NCBI RefSeq assembly: GCF_018129985.1
Contig: NZ_JAFCKT010000001.1
Span: 992,001-1,056,000 of the forward strand
Direction of reading: 5' to 3'
Length of the DNA stretch: 64,000 bases
Origin: Bradyrhizobium sp. SZCCT0148
Lineage (GTDB): Bacteria; Pseudomonadota; Alphaproteobacteria; Rhizobiales; Xanthobacteraceae
Each line of letters begins with the position of its first letter. Positions within the stretch are counted from its first letter, which is position 1. The notes under the pieces were generated by a model. It saw only the letters and a list, made by a program, of their open reading frames with translations. It was not told the DNA's origin and made no database searches. This document shows positions 8,949 through 16,480 of the stretch, piece by piece. The translations under genes and the position numbers were made by a program.

Positions 8949-9685
8949 ATTCGCACCTCGATGAAATACTCGTAAGAGCCCAGAAAGGGCGCGAGCGACT
9001 CCGGATTGAAGCGAAAGCCGTCGGGATCATCGCTGATGAGGTCCGTCATCTGGGATGCATGGGCCTCGATCGCCGCGAGCTTGCGGGCCTGGTGGATCGA
9101 AATGTCGATCCGCCAGGCGTGAGGGGCGGGCAGATCCAACTCGGCATCGACCTCGGCATGCCATCCCCAGATCGGATACGCCCAAAGCTTCAAACCCGGG
9201 ATCATTCCCGCGACGGCTTTCGCCAGTTGCGCCGAGGCCTCGTGATCGCAATGTGGATCGCCTTCCCAGGTGACGAGAAGGGAGCCCGCGCCGGAACGGC
9301 GAACGATGTCGGCAATTTGCTTCACGGCAAGGTCAAACTGCGGTCCCGACTTCGGCACCAGCGTGTCCGTGAGACCGAGGAACGTAATGCGATCGGGCGG
9401 CAACCCGAGGGTCAGGCCCGCCTCGTGCAATTCCGAATAGCGCAGATCGACCAGCTTTTGTTTGGGATATTGCGTTGATCGGGGATGTGAGCCGGACCCG
9501 TCGGTCACCACCACCACATCGACTGCTTGCCCGGCGGCGCAGGCTTCCGCAATCAGTCCTCCTGCGCCGAGGGTCTCGTCATCGGGGTGGGGGGACAGGA
9601 TGACAATAGGACGTCCTCCGGTCAAATCGCGAACGCTGGCGACAGGGCTTGCGCGGAGGGCGTCGAGATATGCTCCCGCCCGCAT
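8945..9685 (-). CDS. PIG-L (LmbE) family deacetylase
   Basis: 246 residues. The zinc motif PHPDDETLGAGGL is diagnostic of the LmbE/PIG-L family (MshB, BshB, GlcNAc-PI de-N-acetylase), and GDPHCDHEA supplies the distal His ligands. These enzymes remove acetyl groups from GlcNAc-type substrates. The gene follows the acyl-CoA dehydrogenase gene with a one-base gap and overlaps the methyltransferase start by 4 bp. Together with the NodS-like gene and the facing GT2 this suggests synthesis or modification of an amino-sugar conjugate. Confidence 0.85.
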   Translation of the reverse strand: MRAGAYLDALRASPVASVRDLTGGRPIVILSPHPDDETLGAGGLIAEACAAGQAVDVVVVTDGSGSHPRSTQYPKQKLVDLRYSELHEAGLTLGLPPDRITFLGLTDTLVPKSGPQFDLAVKQIADIVRRSGAGSLLVTWEGDPHCDHEASAQLAKAVAGMIPGLKLWAYPIWGWHAEVDAELDLPAPHAWRIDISIHQARKLAAIEAHASQMTDLISDDPDGFRFNPESLAPFLGSYEYFIEVRI

Positions 9686-9686
9686 T

Positions 9687-10811
9687 CTAGAAATCTCCGA
9701 CGGAAAGCCGCGAGTTCAGGAACGCCTTTGCTCCGTCGCTCATGGCCAGATCCGGGACAGGTTGGCGCAGATACGTTGCCAGGTCGCGCGATATCCGCTC
9801 GATCGGATTCGGACGGACGAAGGAGGTGAGTCCGACGCCGCGCTGAACTGCTTCCATCACGTCCAGCGCGCACCGTTCGGTGACCATCCGGGTCAGGTTG
9901 GCGAAAGCAACCACATTGAACGAACCTGGATCAACAGTCGAAAGCCGGCGGGCGGCTTCTTCCACCCATTGCCGTGCCGTCTTGGCAGAAGCGATGCAGT
10001 GCGCCAGGCGGTCCAGCTGATAGGGATCGCCACCCCGGCCTCGGGTCAGGAGGTGGTCCCTGAAGAGATCGACGAGACGCTCGATCGCTCCGGTATGGGC
10101 CGCACAAAATCGCCATGCGCCTCCGGAGAAATGGGGTTGGCGCATGAAGTCTCCGGCCACGCCAACCACGTTGTCGGACGAGATGACGGTACCGGACAGG
10201 TCGATTGCACCGGTTGCAGTCGATCGCATTCCCTGCGCAGTCCAGCCCGACAGATCCACCTTCTGATCGCTCAGATGCAAAAGGCACATGATCTGTGAAC
10301 CTTCGGCAACCGCGGTGACGATAGGATCGGTGACAAAGCCGGCGCCGGACGCGAGGATTTTTCGTCCGCGCAGGACACGTGGATTTCCGTTGATGACGTG
10401 CAGTCCCTCGGCGTCGTCAGCGCCCCACACCGCCGACAGCCCGCCGTTTGCAACATGCTCCGACAGCGCCTGCATTTGGTCGCGATGACCGTATCGCGCC
10501 AGCAGCGACACCGCGTTGACGTGACCCTCGTAGATCCGCGCAACCGACAAATCGGCCGAGCCGAGCAGCCTCAGGATCGTGCAGAGTTCATTATGCAGGA
10601 CAGGGTCGCACAGGCCGGCTCCGCCGAATTCCCTAGGGAAGGGGGACATCGCGAGGCCAAAGTTCCGAAACTCTGTCCACGTGCGCTCTCCGATCACGCC
10701 GGCCTGATCCGTTTCCGCGGCGGCATCGAAGGCCATCGTTGCGAATTGCTCTACGCCCTGCAGCAGGACCTGGTTTTCTGTGAGGGCTAGAATAAGCGTC
10801 GCTCCCGTCAT
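9687..10811 (-). CDS. Acyl-CoA dehydrogenase family protein
   Basis: 374 residues. The N-terminal helical domain contains the FPREFGGAGL-type motif (MSPFPREFGGAGLCDPVLHN), the middle domain a substrate/flavin region (GGLSAVWGADDAEGLHVING), and the C-terminal helical bundle begins near GGAWRFCAAHTGAIERLVDL. The usual catalytic Glu context is not obvious, so it may act on an unusual substrate or on a carrier-bound acyl group. It is first in the operon with the PIG-L and methyltransferase genes. A GGAAC-N16-GGTT element 30-55 bp upstream may be its promoter. Confidence 0.78.
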   Translation of the reverse strand: MTGATLILALTENQVLLQGVEQFATMAFDAAAETDQAGVIGERTWTEFRNFGLAMSPFPREFGGAGLCDPVLHNELCTILRLLGSADLSVARIYEGHVNAVSLLARYGHRDQMQALSEHVANGGLSAVWGADDAEGLHVINGNPRVLRGRKILASGAGFVTDPIVTAVAEGSQIMCLLHLSDQKVDLSGWTAQGMRSTATGAIDLSGTVISSDNVVGVAGDFMRQPHFSGGAWRFCAAHTGAIERLVDLFRDHLLTRGRGGDPYQLDRLAHCIASAKTARQWVEEAARRLSTVDPGSFNVVAFANLTRMVTERCALDVMEAVQRGVGLTSFVRPNPIERISRDLATYLRQPVPDLAMSDGAKAFLNSRLSVGDF

Positions 10812-10841
10812 GATGCGCCGAAGGCCGACGCTCGGTCGCTA

Positions 10842-10879
10842 AAACCGCCCAACAAATCGATTGTTCCTAAACTAGGAAC
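10842..10879 (-). promoter_or_regulatory. Near-consensus EcfG-type promoter and inverted repeat
   Basis: On the minus strand GGAAC (10867-10863) is followed after 16 bases by GGTT, one mismatch from the alphaproteobacterial EcfG pattern GGAAC-N16/17-CGTT. GGAAC is part of a perfect inverted repeat GTTCCTA-AAC-TAGGAAC (10863-10879). The putative start of transcription would be about 25 bp before the acyl-CoA dehydrogenase ATG. The match is imperfect. Confidence 0.4.
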
Positions 10880-10940
10880 GATGCGCCACAGAGGAGCTTA
10901 GCGTCATGCGCACATCTGTGGAGCGCACCCCGGACAATCG

Positions 10941-11168
10941 ATGGCAACCATCCAGCTCACTGGAGACAACGTGAAGTCACGCATCTGGTGGATGACGTGG
11001 GTCGAGCGCAACGAAATCATCGGCCGCATCGTGCAAGATGACGTCGGACGCTGCCAGATCTGGCCCGCAGGCCCTCACTGGAGCCCAATGAAGAGTTTTG
11101 CTGCCTTCACTTTCGACAGTCCTGAAACAGCTGCCGCCGAAGTGGAATTGTACTTTCGAGGCCGCTGA
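10941..11168 (+). CDS. Small hypothetical protein
   Basis: 75 residues (MATIQLTGDNVKSRIWWMTW at the start), with a Trp-rich N-terminal half and an acidic C-terminal half, and no signal peptide or transmembrane segment. It reads as a compact soluble domain. No good ribosome binding site lies before the ATG. It is divergent from the acyl-CoA dehydrogenase operon. I do not recognise the family. Confidence 0.5.
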   Translation: MATIQLTGDNVKSRIWWMTWVERNEIIGRIVQDDVGRCQIWPAGPHWSPMKSFAAFTFDSPETAAAEVELYFRGR

Positions 11169-11248
11169 TATCCGTTTGATTCACCATCACGGCTCGTGTA
11201 GCACGTTTCGCATTCGCGCAGTTCTAGGCGCTCCCGGGCCGGTGACCA

Positions 11249-11992
11249 GTGAATCAAACGTCCAATCCGGCCGCGCTCGACAAACTGAAGGCCCGCATTC
11301 AGGCGTTGCGCGCCAAGACCATCGCCAATGGTTGCACCGAGGATGAGGCGCTGTCGGCCGCCGCCAAGGTTGCCGAGCTGCTGGATCGCCATGATCTCTC
11401 GCTCTCCGACGTCGAGCTGCGCGGCTCGCCGTGCGAGCGCAGGGTCTACGAGACCTATCGCAAGAAACGAATCCCGCTGGATGACTGCATCGGCGCGATC
11501 GCTCAGTTCTGCGATTGCCGGGTTTGGCGCGAGAAGAATGCTGCCGGCGACAACAGCTATGTGTTCTTCGGTCTCGGTGCCGATGTCGAGGTCGCGCATT
11601 ACCTGGCAGAACTGATCGACGGCGCCGTCCGCGCCGAGCTTGGCCGCTTCAAGACCTCGGTCGACTACAGCAGGTTCCGGCACCAGGAGCGACATCTGGC
11701 CAATGCCTCCTTCGCGCTCGGGATGGTGGCGTCCATCGCGGACAGGCTGGTGGCGATCAAGGCCGGCCGCGATCAGGTCAACGAAGGCACCGGCCGCGGG
11801 CTGGTGGTCCTCAAGAGCTCGGTGGTCGATGCAGAATTGGAGAAGCTCGACCTCAAGCTCCGGACCACGCGCAGCACCGGCCGGATGGTATCGATGACGG
11901 CCTATGAAGCCGGGGGCGCTGCCGGCGCGTCGCTGGCGATCAATCCCGGCCTTGGCGGCTCGCGGTCAGGGAGTACTCCGAAAGGAAGCTGA
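11249..11992 (+). CDS. DUF2786 domain protein
   Basis: 247 residues from a GTG start. The N-terminal 45 residues (LDKLKARIQALRAKTIANGC, then TEDEALSAAAKVAELLDRHDL) match the DUF2786 helix pair. The rest (residues 70-200) is the companion domain often found after it, with WREKNAAGDNSYVFFGLGAD and HYLAELIDGAVRAEL. The C-terminus is Gly/Ala-rich. DUF2786 proteins also occur in phages and plasmids, but base composition here matches the neighbours. Function unknown. Confidence 0.75.
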   Translation: MNQTSNPAALDKLKARIQALRAKTIANGCTEDEALSAAAKVAELLDRHDLSLSDVELRGSPCERRVYETYRKKRIPLDDCIGAIAQFCDCRVWREKNAAGDNSYVFFGLGADVEVAHYLAELIDGAVRAELGRFKTSVDYSRFRHQERHLANASFALGMVASIADRLVAIKAGRDQVNEGTGRGLVVLKSSVVDAELEKLDLKLRTTRSTGRMVSMTAYEAGGAAGASLAINPGLGGSRSGSTPKGS

Positions 11993-12224
11993 AGGGGCTC
12001 GGTTTCGGCCGGAGTCGAGAACATGGCGATGCCAGTCGTCGATGCTGCTCGGCGAATGGATAAAATCCAGCGTCACCATAATGCTTGCCGTCGTCGTGCT
12101 TGGCCGCCGGCATCGATCGGCTCGCTGGTCCTGGAGGAGAGGGCGCCGACCCGCGCTTGGCTCTGGAAGAGCCAGGCGCGCTCCTGCGCCCCGCCTCTTT
12201 GGGGCTTTCAGCGACGCGGAAACC

Positions 12225-12833
12225 TCAGCTCTTGGGACTTGCGCCTTTCAGAGCGTCCCATGCGGCCTGGTTCGCCTGATCGAAGGCTTTGCGGGATTCC
12301 GCGAGCGCGGCGCTCAAGACCGACCAGGATTCGCTGCCGGCCTGCTTCAGCTTCTGCAGACGCACCTCTGCCTCGGACGCATCGGATTTCATCTGCTTGA
12401 GCGCGGCATCGACATCGACGGTGCGGGCTGCTGCGACCTTGCCGGCGGCCTCGCGGAATTTGTCCGCGGCGTCACGCCAGGCCTTTGCCTGTGCGGCCGC
12501 AACGTCCTTGAACGTGGCCTGCTGCTGCTCGAGCTGTTTGCCGGCGCCTTCGAAGTAGGTTTTCACCTGGGCTTCGAATCCGGCCCACTGCTTTTCCAGA
12601 TCGGCCTTGGCATCCGTCCAGGCGGCTTCACCTGCTTCCGCCTGGGTCTTGAGCATCGCCTGAAACGCATCTCGGCGCGCCGTCAGATCGGACAGGAGCT
12701 GATCGGTCTTGACCTTGGACTCGGCCTTGGCCTGGCCGGCCTTGACTTCGAACGAGGCCAATGCCGCATCCATTTCGTCGATCCGCTCCTTGGCCCAGTT
12801 GAGGTAGAAGTGCATGGTGCTTTGCTGTGACAT
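12225..12833 (-). CDS. Alpha-helical coiled-coil protein, unknown
   Basis: 202 residues from the ATG at 12833, which has GGAG seven bases upstream; upstream in-frame starts lack this. Apart from a short start (MSQQSTMHFYLNWAKERIDE) the protein is almost wholly Ala, Lys, Glu and Gln, giving long amphipathic helices with no cysteine, signal peptide or membrane segment. The composition recalls phasin-like or apolipoprotein-like proteins, but the sequence does not prove either. The 232 bp between 11993 and 12224 hold no gene I can support. Confidence 0.7.
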   Translation of the reverse strand: MSQQSTMHFYLNWAKERIDEMDAALASFEVKAGQAKAESKVKTDQLLSDLTARRDAFQAMLKTQAEAGEAAWTDAKADLEKQWAGFEAQVKTYFEGAGKQLEQQQATFKDVAAAQAKAWRDAADKFREAAGKVAAARTVDVDAALKQMKSDASEAEVRLQKLKQAGSESWSVLSAALAESRKAFDQANQAAWDALKGASPKS

Positions 12834-13042
12834 GGCCGTCTCCATCTGCTTGCCGGCGCCAGGATCCCAGAACCTGAACTTGCTCGTGTTGACCTGTCGC
12901 AATGACACTGCGCCATGGAGTTCGCACGGACTCCGTCCTGCCGGGTCATGGTTCCGGCGTTGGCGGAGTGCCGGTGTTCTGCCCGACCTGTCAAATGGCG
13001 CTTTTTCGCGCCTCGAAAAAAGCGTGACGGCAGTGAGACTTA

Positions 13043-13065
13043 GCTACTGTGCATGGGGTTGTTTT
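13043..13065 (+). repeat. 23-bp intergenic repeat, copy 1
   Basis: Contains TACTGTGCATGGGGTTGTTT. The same 23 bases occur in reverse orientation at 34676-34698, and both copies are followed within three bases by AAATTTT. Each lies upstream of, and points towards, the nearest gene start. Role unknown; it is not a palindrome and not an obvious promoter. Confidence 0.6.
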
Positions 13066-13115
13066 GCGAAATTTTAGGGAAGGGCCTGTCCACCAGGCAG
13101 CCGGATCCACCTTGT

Positions 13116-13140
13116 GGAACCTTTTCCCAACGACTGCGTT
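13116..13140 (+). promoter_or_regulatory. Consensus EcfG (general stress sigma) promoter
   Basis: GGAAC (13116-13120), 16 bases, then CGTT (13137-13140) match the alphaproteobacterial EcfG consensus exactly. The -10 element ends only 8 bases before the ATG at 13149, so the message would be leaderless or nearly so. Confidence 0.7.
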
Positions 13141-13148
13141 GCCTTCGC

Positions 13149-13337
13149 ATGACTGAAGACCTTTCCTTCCGACGCAAACCCCTGACCCCCGAGCAGCGCC
13201 AGGCGCGTGATGCGACACGCCGGATCGAGGCGGAAAAAGCCATGCGCGAACATGAAGAGGCGCAGAAGGCGTTTTACGCCAACAAGGAGCGGTTGAGGGC
13301 CGAGCGGCTGGCCCGTGAATCGGGCGAAAAGGCCTGA
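13149..13337 (+). CDS. Small highly charged protein, likely stress-induced
   Basis: 62 residues, almost entirely helical and charged (MTEDLSFRRKPLTPEQRQAR; EKAMREHEEAQKAFYANKER). It has no cysteine or membrane segment. The reading frame extends upstream, but the consensus EcfG promoter inside that extension makes 13149 the first usable start. A soluble nucleic-acid-binding or protein-protecting role would fit the composition, but nothing shows it. Confidence 0.72.
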   Translation: MTEDLSFRRKPLTPEQRQARDATRRIEAEKAMREHEEAQKAFYANKERLRAERLARESGEKA

Positions 13338-13394
13338 TCCAGCCAAAGTCCTGCGGTCCAATACTCCAAGGATGTATTCAGGCGATGCCGCCGA

Positions 13395-13619
13395 CTAATG
13401 TCGGTTCGGCATCCGTGTTGCGCTCCATACTTGCATCAACGCCTGGACGGCTCCGGGGAACGCGCGCCGGGGCGATTTCGCCTCGATCGCTTCAGCTGCG
13501 ATGCGGCAATCGTCGGCGACCTTGAGCAGTCCGCCTCGCGTGAGGTCCATGGTGGAAAGAGCGGCCTGCTCCAGGCAGACCCGTTCAAGCCTTCGAAACT
13601 CCCGCAGCTCTTTGTTCAT
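13395..13619 (-). CDS. Small hypothetical protein
   Basis: 74 residues from the ATG at 13619, which follows GGGAG with a 7-base spacer. The sequence (MNKELREFRRLERVCLEQAA; LLKVADDCRIAAEAIEA) is helical with two cysteines and lacks a signal peptide. It resembles short conserved Bradyrhizobium proteins of unknown function. It is convergent with the preceding 62-residue gene. The 245 bp before the next gene (13620-13864) show nothing else. Confidence 0.65.
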   Translation of the reverse strand: MNKELREFRRLERVCLEQAALSTMDLTRGGLLKVADDCRIAAEAIEAKSPRRAFPGAVQALMQVWSATRMPNRH

Positions 13620-13864
13620 GCGTCGGCTCCCGGTATGTCCCAAGCCATGCGGCGCTGAGTCTGCTTAACAAAAGGTAAACAATCTCAACCTAGCCGAATT
13701 GGCTGGCGGCGGGCTGGTGCGAGCGCGGAACGCGCTGGGCGCACCAGCAGGCTTGACGGCGTCTGGCTTCCGCCGGAAGCTTCGACCAATCCAAATGCGA
13801 AGCACGGAGATAGTTCGCCCCAGCAGGTCCAATCCCCATCAGCGAAACCAGAATGGAGCTGACC

Positions 13865-14185
13865 ATGACCACGTTCGACAAGCGCGAGCAGGGCTTCGAG
13901 GCCAAATTCGCCCACGACGAGGAATTCATGTTCAAGGCTGCCGCCCGGTCCAACAAGCTGCTCGGGCTCTGGGCCGCAGGTCAGCTCGGGCTCGGCGGCG
14001 ATGCCGCGGCAAGCTACGCAGCCGCGCTGGTGACGGACCATCTGGAGAGCCGGACAATCGCCGATGTCGTAGACAAGGTGTCAGGCGATCTTGCTGCCAA
14101 GGGCATCGCGCGGGAGCAGGTCGCGGCCAAGCTTCAGGAGTGCCTGCACCAGGCGCTGGCGCAGCTCGAAGGGGATACGCAATAG
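13865..14185 (+). CDS. F1F0-ATP synthase inhibitor zeta subunit (DUF1476)
   Basis: 106 residues. MTTFDKREQGFEAKFAHDEE is typical of DUF1476 proteins, the alphaproteobacterial zeta subunit that blocks rotation of the F1 motor by inserting its N-terminus. The central FKAAARSNKLLGLWAA and the four-helix C-terminal part (ASYAAALVTDHLESRTIADV) fit the family length of about 105. An in-frame ATG lies four codons upstream. The gene stands alone, away from atp genes, as is usual for this subunit. Confidence 0.88.
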   Translation: MTTFDKREQGFEAKFAHDEEFMFKAAARSNKLLGLWAAGQLGLGGDAAASYAAALVTDHLESRTIADVVDKVSGDLAAKGIAREQVAAKLQECLHQALAQLEGDTQ

Positions 14186-14336
14186 GGCCGACCTGGTGGC
14201 TCGCGCTGCATCCTCGCAATCGAAACGAACTCGCTTTCCTCTACCCCGCGCGCGTCCCGCTTTCGTCGGCGCACGTTGTTTCGTGCTAGCGTGCCCGACG
14301 GCCCGTCGCGCGACGGGCGGGATCGGGAGGCGGCGA

Positions 14337-14627
14337 ATGACGAGGAGCGGCTTTGGCAGATGGTGCGGCGGGATCGCGCTCGCCGGCGCGATCATGGCCA
14401 GCGCCGGCTCCGCGGAAGTCTCGGCGACACCGCTGTCGCCGTTTCGCTACGAGGCACAGGCGCAGCGTTATTGTCCGCACGACAAGGTGGTCTGGCTCGA
14501 TTTCCGCAAAGGCATCTACTACCGCAAAGGCCAGAAGCGATATGGCCAGGGGTTCGATGGCAGCTTCGTCTGCTTGAACGAAGCTCGCGACGGCCGCTAT
14601 CGCCGCTCCCTACTGGGCCTGCGCTGA
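14337..14627 (+). CDS. Small exported protein, unknown
   Basis: 96 residues. The ATG follows GGGAGG with a 6-base spacer. A signal peptide (RWCGGIALAGAIMASAGSAE) leads to a mature part of about 65 residues with two cysteines and aromatic/basic residues (QRYCPHDKVVWLDFRKGIYY; RYGQGFDGSFVCLNEARDGR). The two cysteines could form a disulfide in the periplasm. It resembles short conserved rhizobial exported proteins, but no function is known. Confidence 0.72.
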   Translation: MTRSGFGRWCGGIALAGAIMASAGSAEVSATPLSPFRYEAQAQRYCPHDKVVWLDFRKGIYYRKGQKRYGQGFDGSFVCLNEARDGRYRRSLLGLR

Positions 14628-14637
14628 GTAGCGCCGG

Positions 14638-14766
14638 CTATTTATGCGCCGGCAGCCTGACCGGTACGTGCGGGGAGGTGCTGATGATGCGGGGGCTTCC
14701 GTCCGGATAGGTGCGGTCGCCGCGGATCAGGGACTCCAGGATCAGGAAGAATTTCTCGGCAAGCAT
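14638..14766 (-). CDS. Tiny conserved hypothetical protein
   Basis: 42 residues starting MLAEKFFLILESLIRGDRTY and continuing PDGSPRIISTSPHVPVRLP. The pattern of a short amphipathic helix followed by SPR-ST-PHVP is one I associate with many Rhizobiales genomes, where it is annotated as hypothetical. A longer in-frame start at 14829 would add 21 residues that look unrelated. It is convergent with the preceding exported protein gene. Confidence 0.55.
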   Translation of the reverse strand: MLAEKFFLILESLIRGDRTYPDGSPRIISTSPHVPVRLPAHK

Positions 14767-14905
14767 GTGCGTCACCCGGTTGGTGATGGCCTCTGGAAAT
14801 GAGTCGAGGCATCGAGCGCGGAAATTCAATCAACAGAATGGGAACGGGACATCGGCGCATGCTGCGCCGCGGTTGAAGCCGCGCTGGAGAGGGACGAAGC
14901 GGCGC

Positions 14906-15004
14906 TTAGGCGAACGCGAGTGCCACGAGGCTCGAGCAGAGCAGGACCAAACCGCCGGCGGTCAATGCCAGGAAGCCGTCAGATACCAGGTCATGGTTGC
15001 GCAT
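14906..15004 (-). CDS. 32-residue hydrophobic microprotein
   Basis: Reading the minus strand from the CAT at 15002-15004 gives MRNHDLVSDGFLALTAGGLV and a further 12 hydrophobic residues, ending in TAA. It is a single transmembrane helix with a polar N-terminus. AGGTG lies about 6 bases before the ATG. Below normal gene-calling length and unproven; supported by the clean hydrophobic segment, the ribosome-binding-like site and the similar small gene next to it. Confidence 0.4.
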   Translation of the reverse strand: MRNHDLVSDGFLALTAGGLVLLCSSLVALAFA

Positions 15005-15107
15005 GGGACACCTGCCGCTCTCGTCTTCGATGCTCGGTCGGATCGATTAAAATTGTCCGAACGCGCCGTCTGGAAAGAGGTGATGCTTGCCTTTCGCGCG
15101 GGTGCCC

Positions 15108-15197
15108 TCAGGCCCTCGTGCGGTAGCCTTCGAACGCATGGGCCAAGAAGATCCCCGCGCTTACCAAACCCATCAGTGCCGAAACCGTCTCGATCAT
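15108..15197 (-). CDS. 29-residue membrane microprotein
   Basis: Minus strand from the CAT at 15195-15197: MIETVSALMGLVSAGIFLAH then AFEGYRTRA and TGA. It has one transmembrane helix with a basic C-terminal tail, a pattern I have seen in short conserved rhizobial proteins. GGAA lies 8 bases upstream. It is followed by the 32-residue hydrophobic gene on the same strand 103 bp downstream. Not proven to be translated. Confidence 0.5.
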   Translation of the reverse strand: MIETVSALMGLVSAGIFLAHAFEGYRTRA

Positions 15198-15553
15198 CGT
15201 TAAATTCCAAATCCCGCCCTTGCACCCGAGAGAACGCGGACGCCCTTGCACAGTCAAAAGAATTCCAGTGAAGCCGGAGACAATGAGGGTGGAGTGAGGA
15301 TTCGGCGCAACAGAATGTCCAGCCGTGGCACAGAGCAGGCCCTATCGCTCCGTAGAACAACGGAAAAATGCGAACGCTCTGTTTACCATCCCGGCGGGAT
15401 CGCTGTGCGCTCCCCATTTCCGCCGTGTTCGGGTTGCGTTATCGTTACCGTATCCGATGCGGTGGTGGGCCGCCTCGGATCAAAGGACCGGACAGCGCTC
15501 CCCGTAGCCAAAGCGGGTTGGGTAAGCCTCCGGCAAAGTGGTATTTGGGGCGC

Positions 15554-16480
15554 ATGGGGATCCGACGGTCAGATTCGGTTTTGCGGGCCGCACGCGGTGT
15601 TGCGGCGGTCGCAACCTGCCTTGCGCTGGCCAACTGCGCCTCGTCCAGCAAGTTCGCCAGCCGCGTCGATCCGAAATACGGCGTGTCCTCGAGCCCCCGG
15701 GTCGTGGCTTTCGGCGAGCCGGTCCCGAAGGGCGGCGGCACCTACCGCATCGGCAAGCCCTATGTCGTGGCGGGTAAGACCTACGTCCCGGAAGAGGACG
15801 TCAACTACCGCGCCGAGGGCATGGCGTCCTGGTACGGCGACGACTTCCACGGCCGCCTGACCGCCAATGGCGAAGTGTTCGATATGACCTCGCTGACCGC
15901 GGCGCATCCAACCCTGCCGATGCCGTCCTATGCGCGTGTGACCAATGTCTCGAACGGCAAGTCGCTGATCGTGCGCGTCAACGACCGCGGGCCCTATCAC
16001 GGCAATCGGCTCATCGACGTCTCGAACAAGGCCGCCGAACTGCTTGAATTCAAAGGCAATGGCGTCGCCAGGGTCCGCGTCGAATATGTCGGCCGGGCGC
16101 CGCTCGAAGGCTCCGACGACCGCCAGCTTCTGGCGACCCTGCGCACCGGCGTCCCGGCGCCGTCGCCCTCGATGGTCCGGGTCGCTTCGGCCAAGCCGTT
16201 CGTGCCGGAATTGGCGGGAGCGAGCCGCGGTGCCATTCGTGGCGACGTGCCGATGCCGGAGGGACGGCCGTATAATCTCGGTACGACCTCAGCCGACATG
16301 GCTTCGCTCAATGCGACCTCGGAGATGTCGGCCTCGAGCCGCGGCCGGGGCCGGGCGGTCCATAACGCCCGCGCCGTGTCGTATGAGGACGACGGCCGCT
16401 ATGCCGCGGAGAGCGCTCCCGCGTCGGCCGACGGCGCTGCCGAGGCCCGCAGCATCCTGAGCGGGCGCGGGCTTTACTAG
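15554..16480 (+). CDS. rlpA: RlpA-family septal lytic transglycosylase, lipoprotein
   Basis: 308 residues. The start at 15554 gives a lipoprotein signal with lipobox LANC (ATCLALANCASSSKF), so the protein is probably lipid-anchored. The double-psi beta-barrel domain lies at about residues 90-180: GMASWYGDDFHGRLTANGEV, FDMTSLTAAHPTLPMPSYAR, VRVNDRGPYHGNRLIDVS. These include the conserved Asp and His residues of RlpA, which cleaves naked glycan strands of septal peptidoglycan. The C-terminal 100 residues are low-complexity and no SPOR domain is visible. Earlier in-frame starts give an unlikely Arg-rich leader. It overlaps the convergent hydrolase gene by 4 bp. Between 15198 and 15553 I see nothing else. 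Confidence 0.85.
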   Translation: MGIRRSDSVLRAARGVAAVATCLALANCASSSKFASRVDPKYGVSSSPRVVAFGEPVPKGGGTYRIGKPYVVAGKTYVPEEDVNYRAEGMASWYGDDFHGRLTANGEVFDMTSLTAAHPTLPMPSYARVTNVSNGKSLIVRVNDRGPYHGNRLIDVSNKAAELLEFKGNGVARVRVEYVGRAPLEGSDDRQLLATLRTGVPAPSPSMVRVASAKPFVPELAGASRGAIRGDVPMPEGRPYNLGTTSADMASLNATSEMSASSRGRGRAVHNARAVSYEDDGRYAAESAPASADGAAEARSILSGRGLY

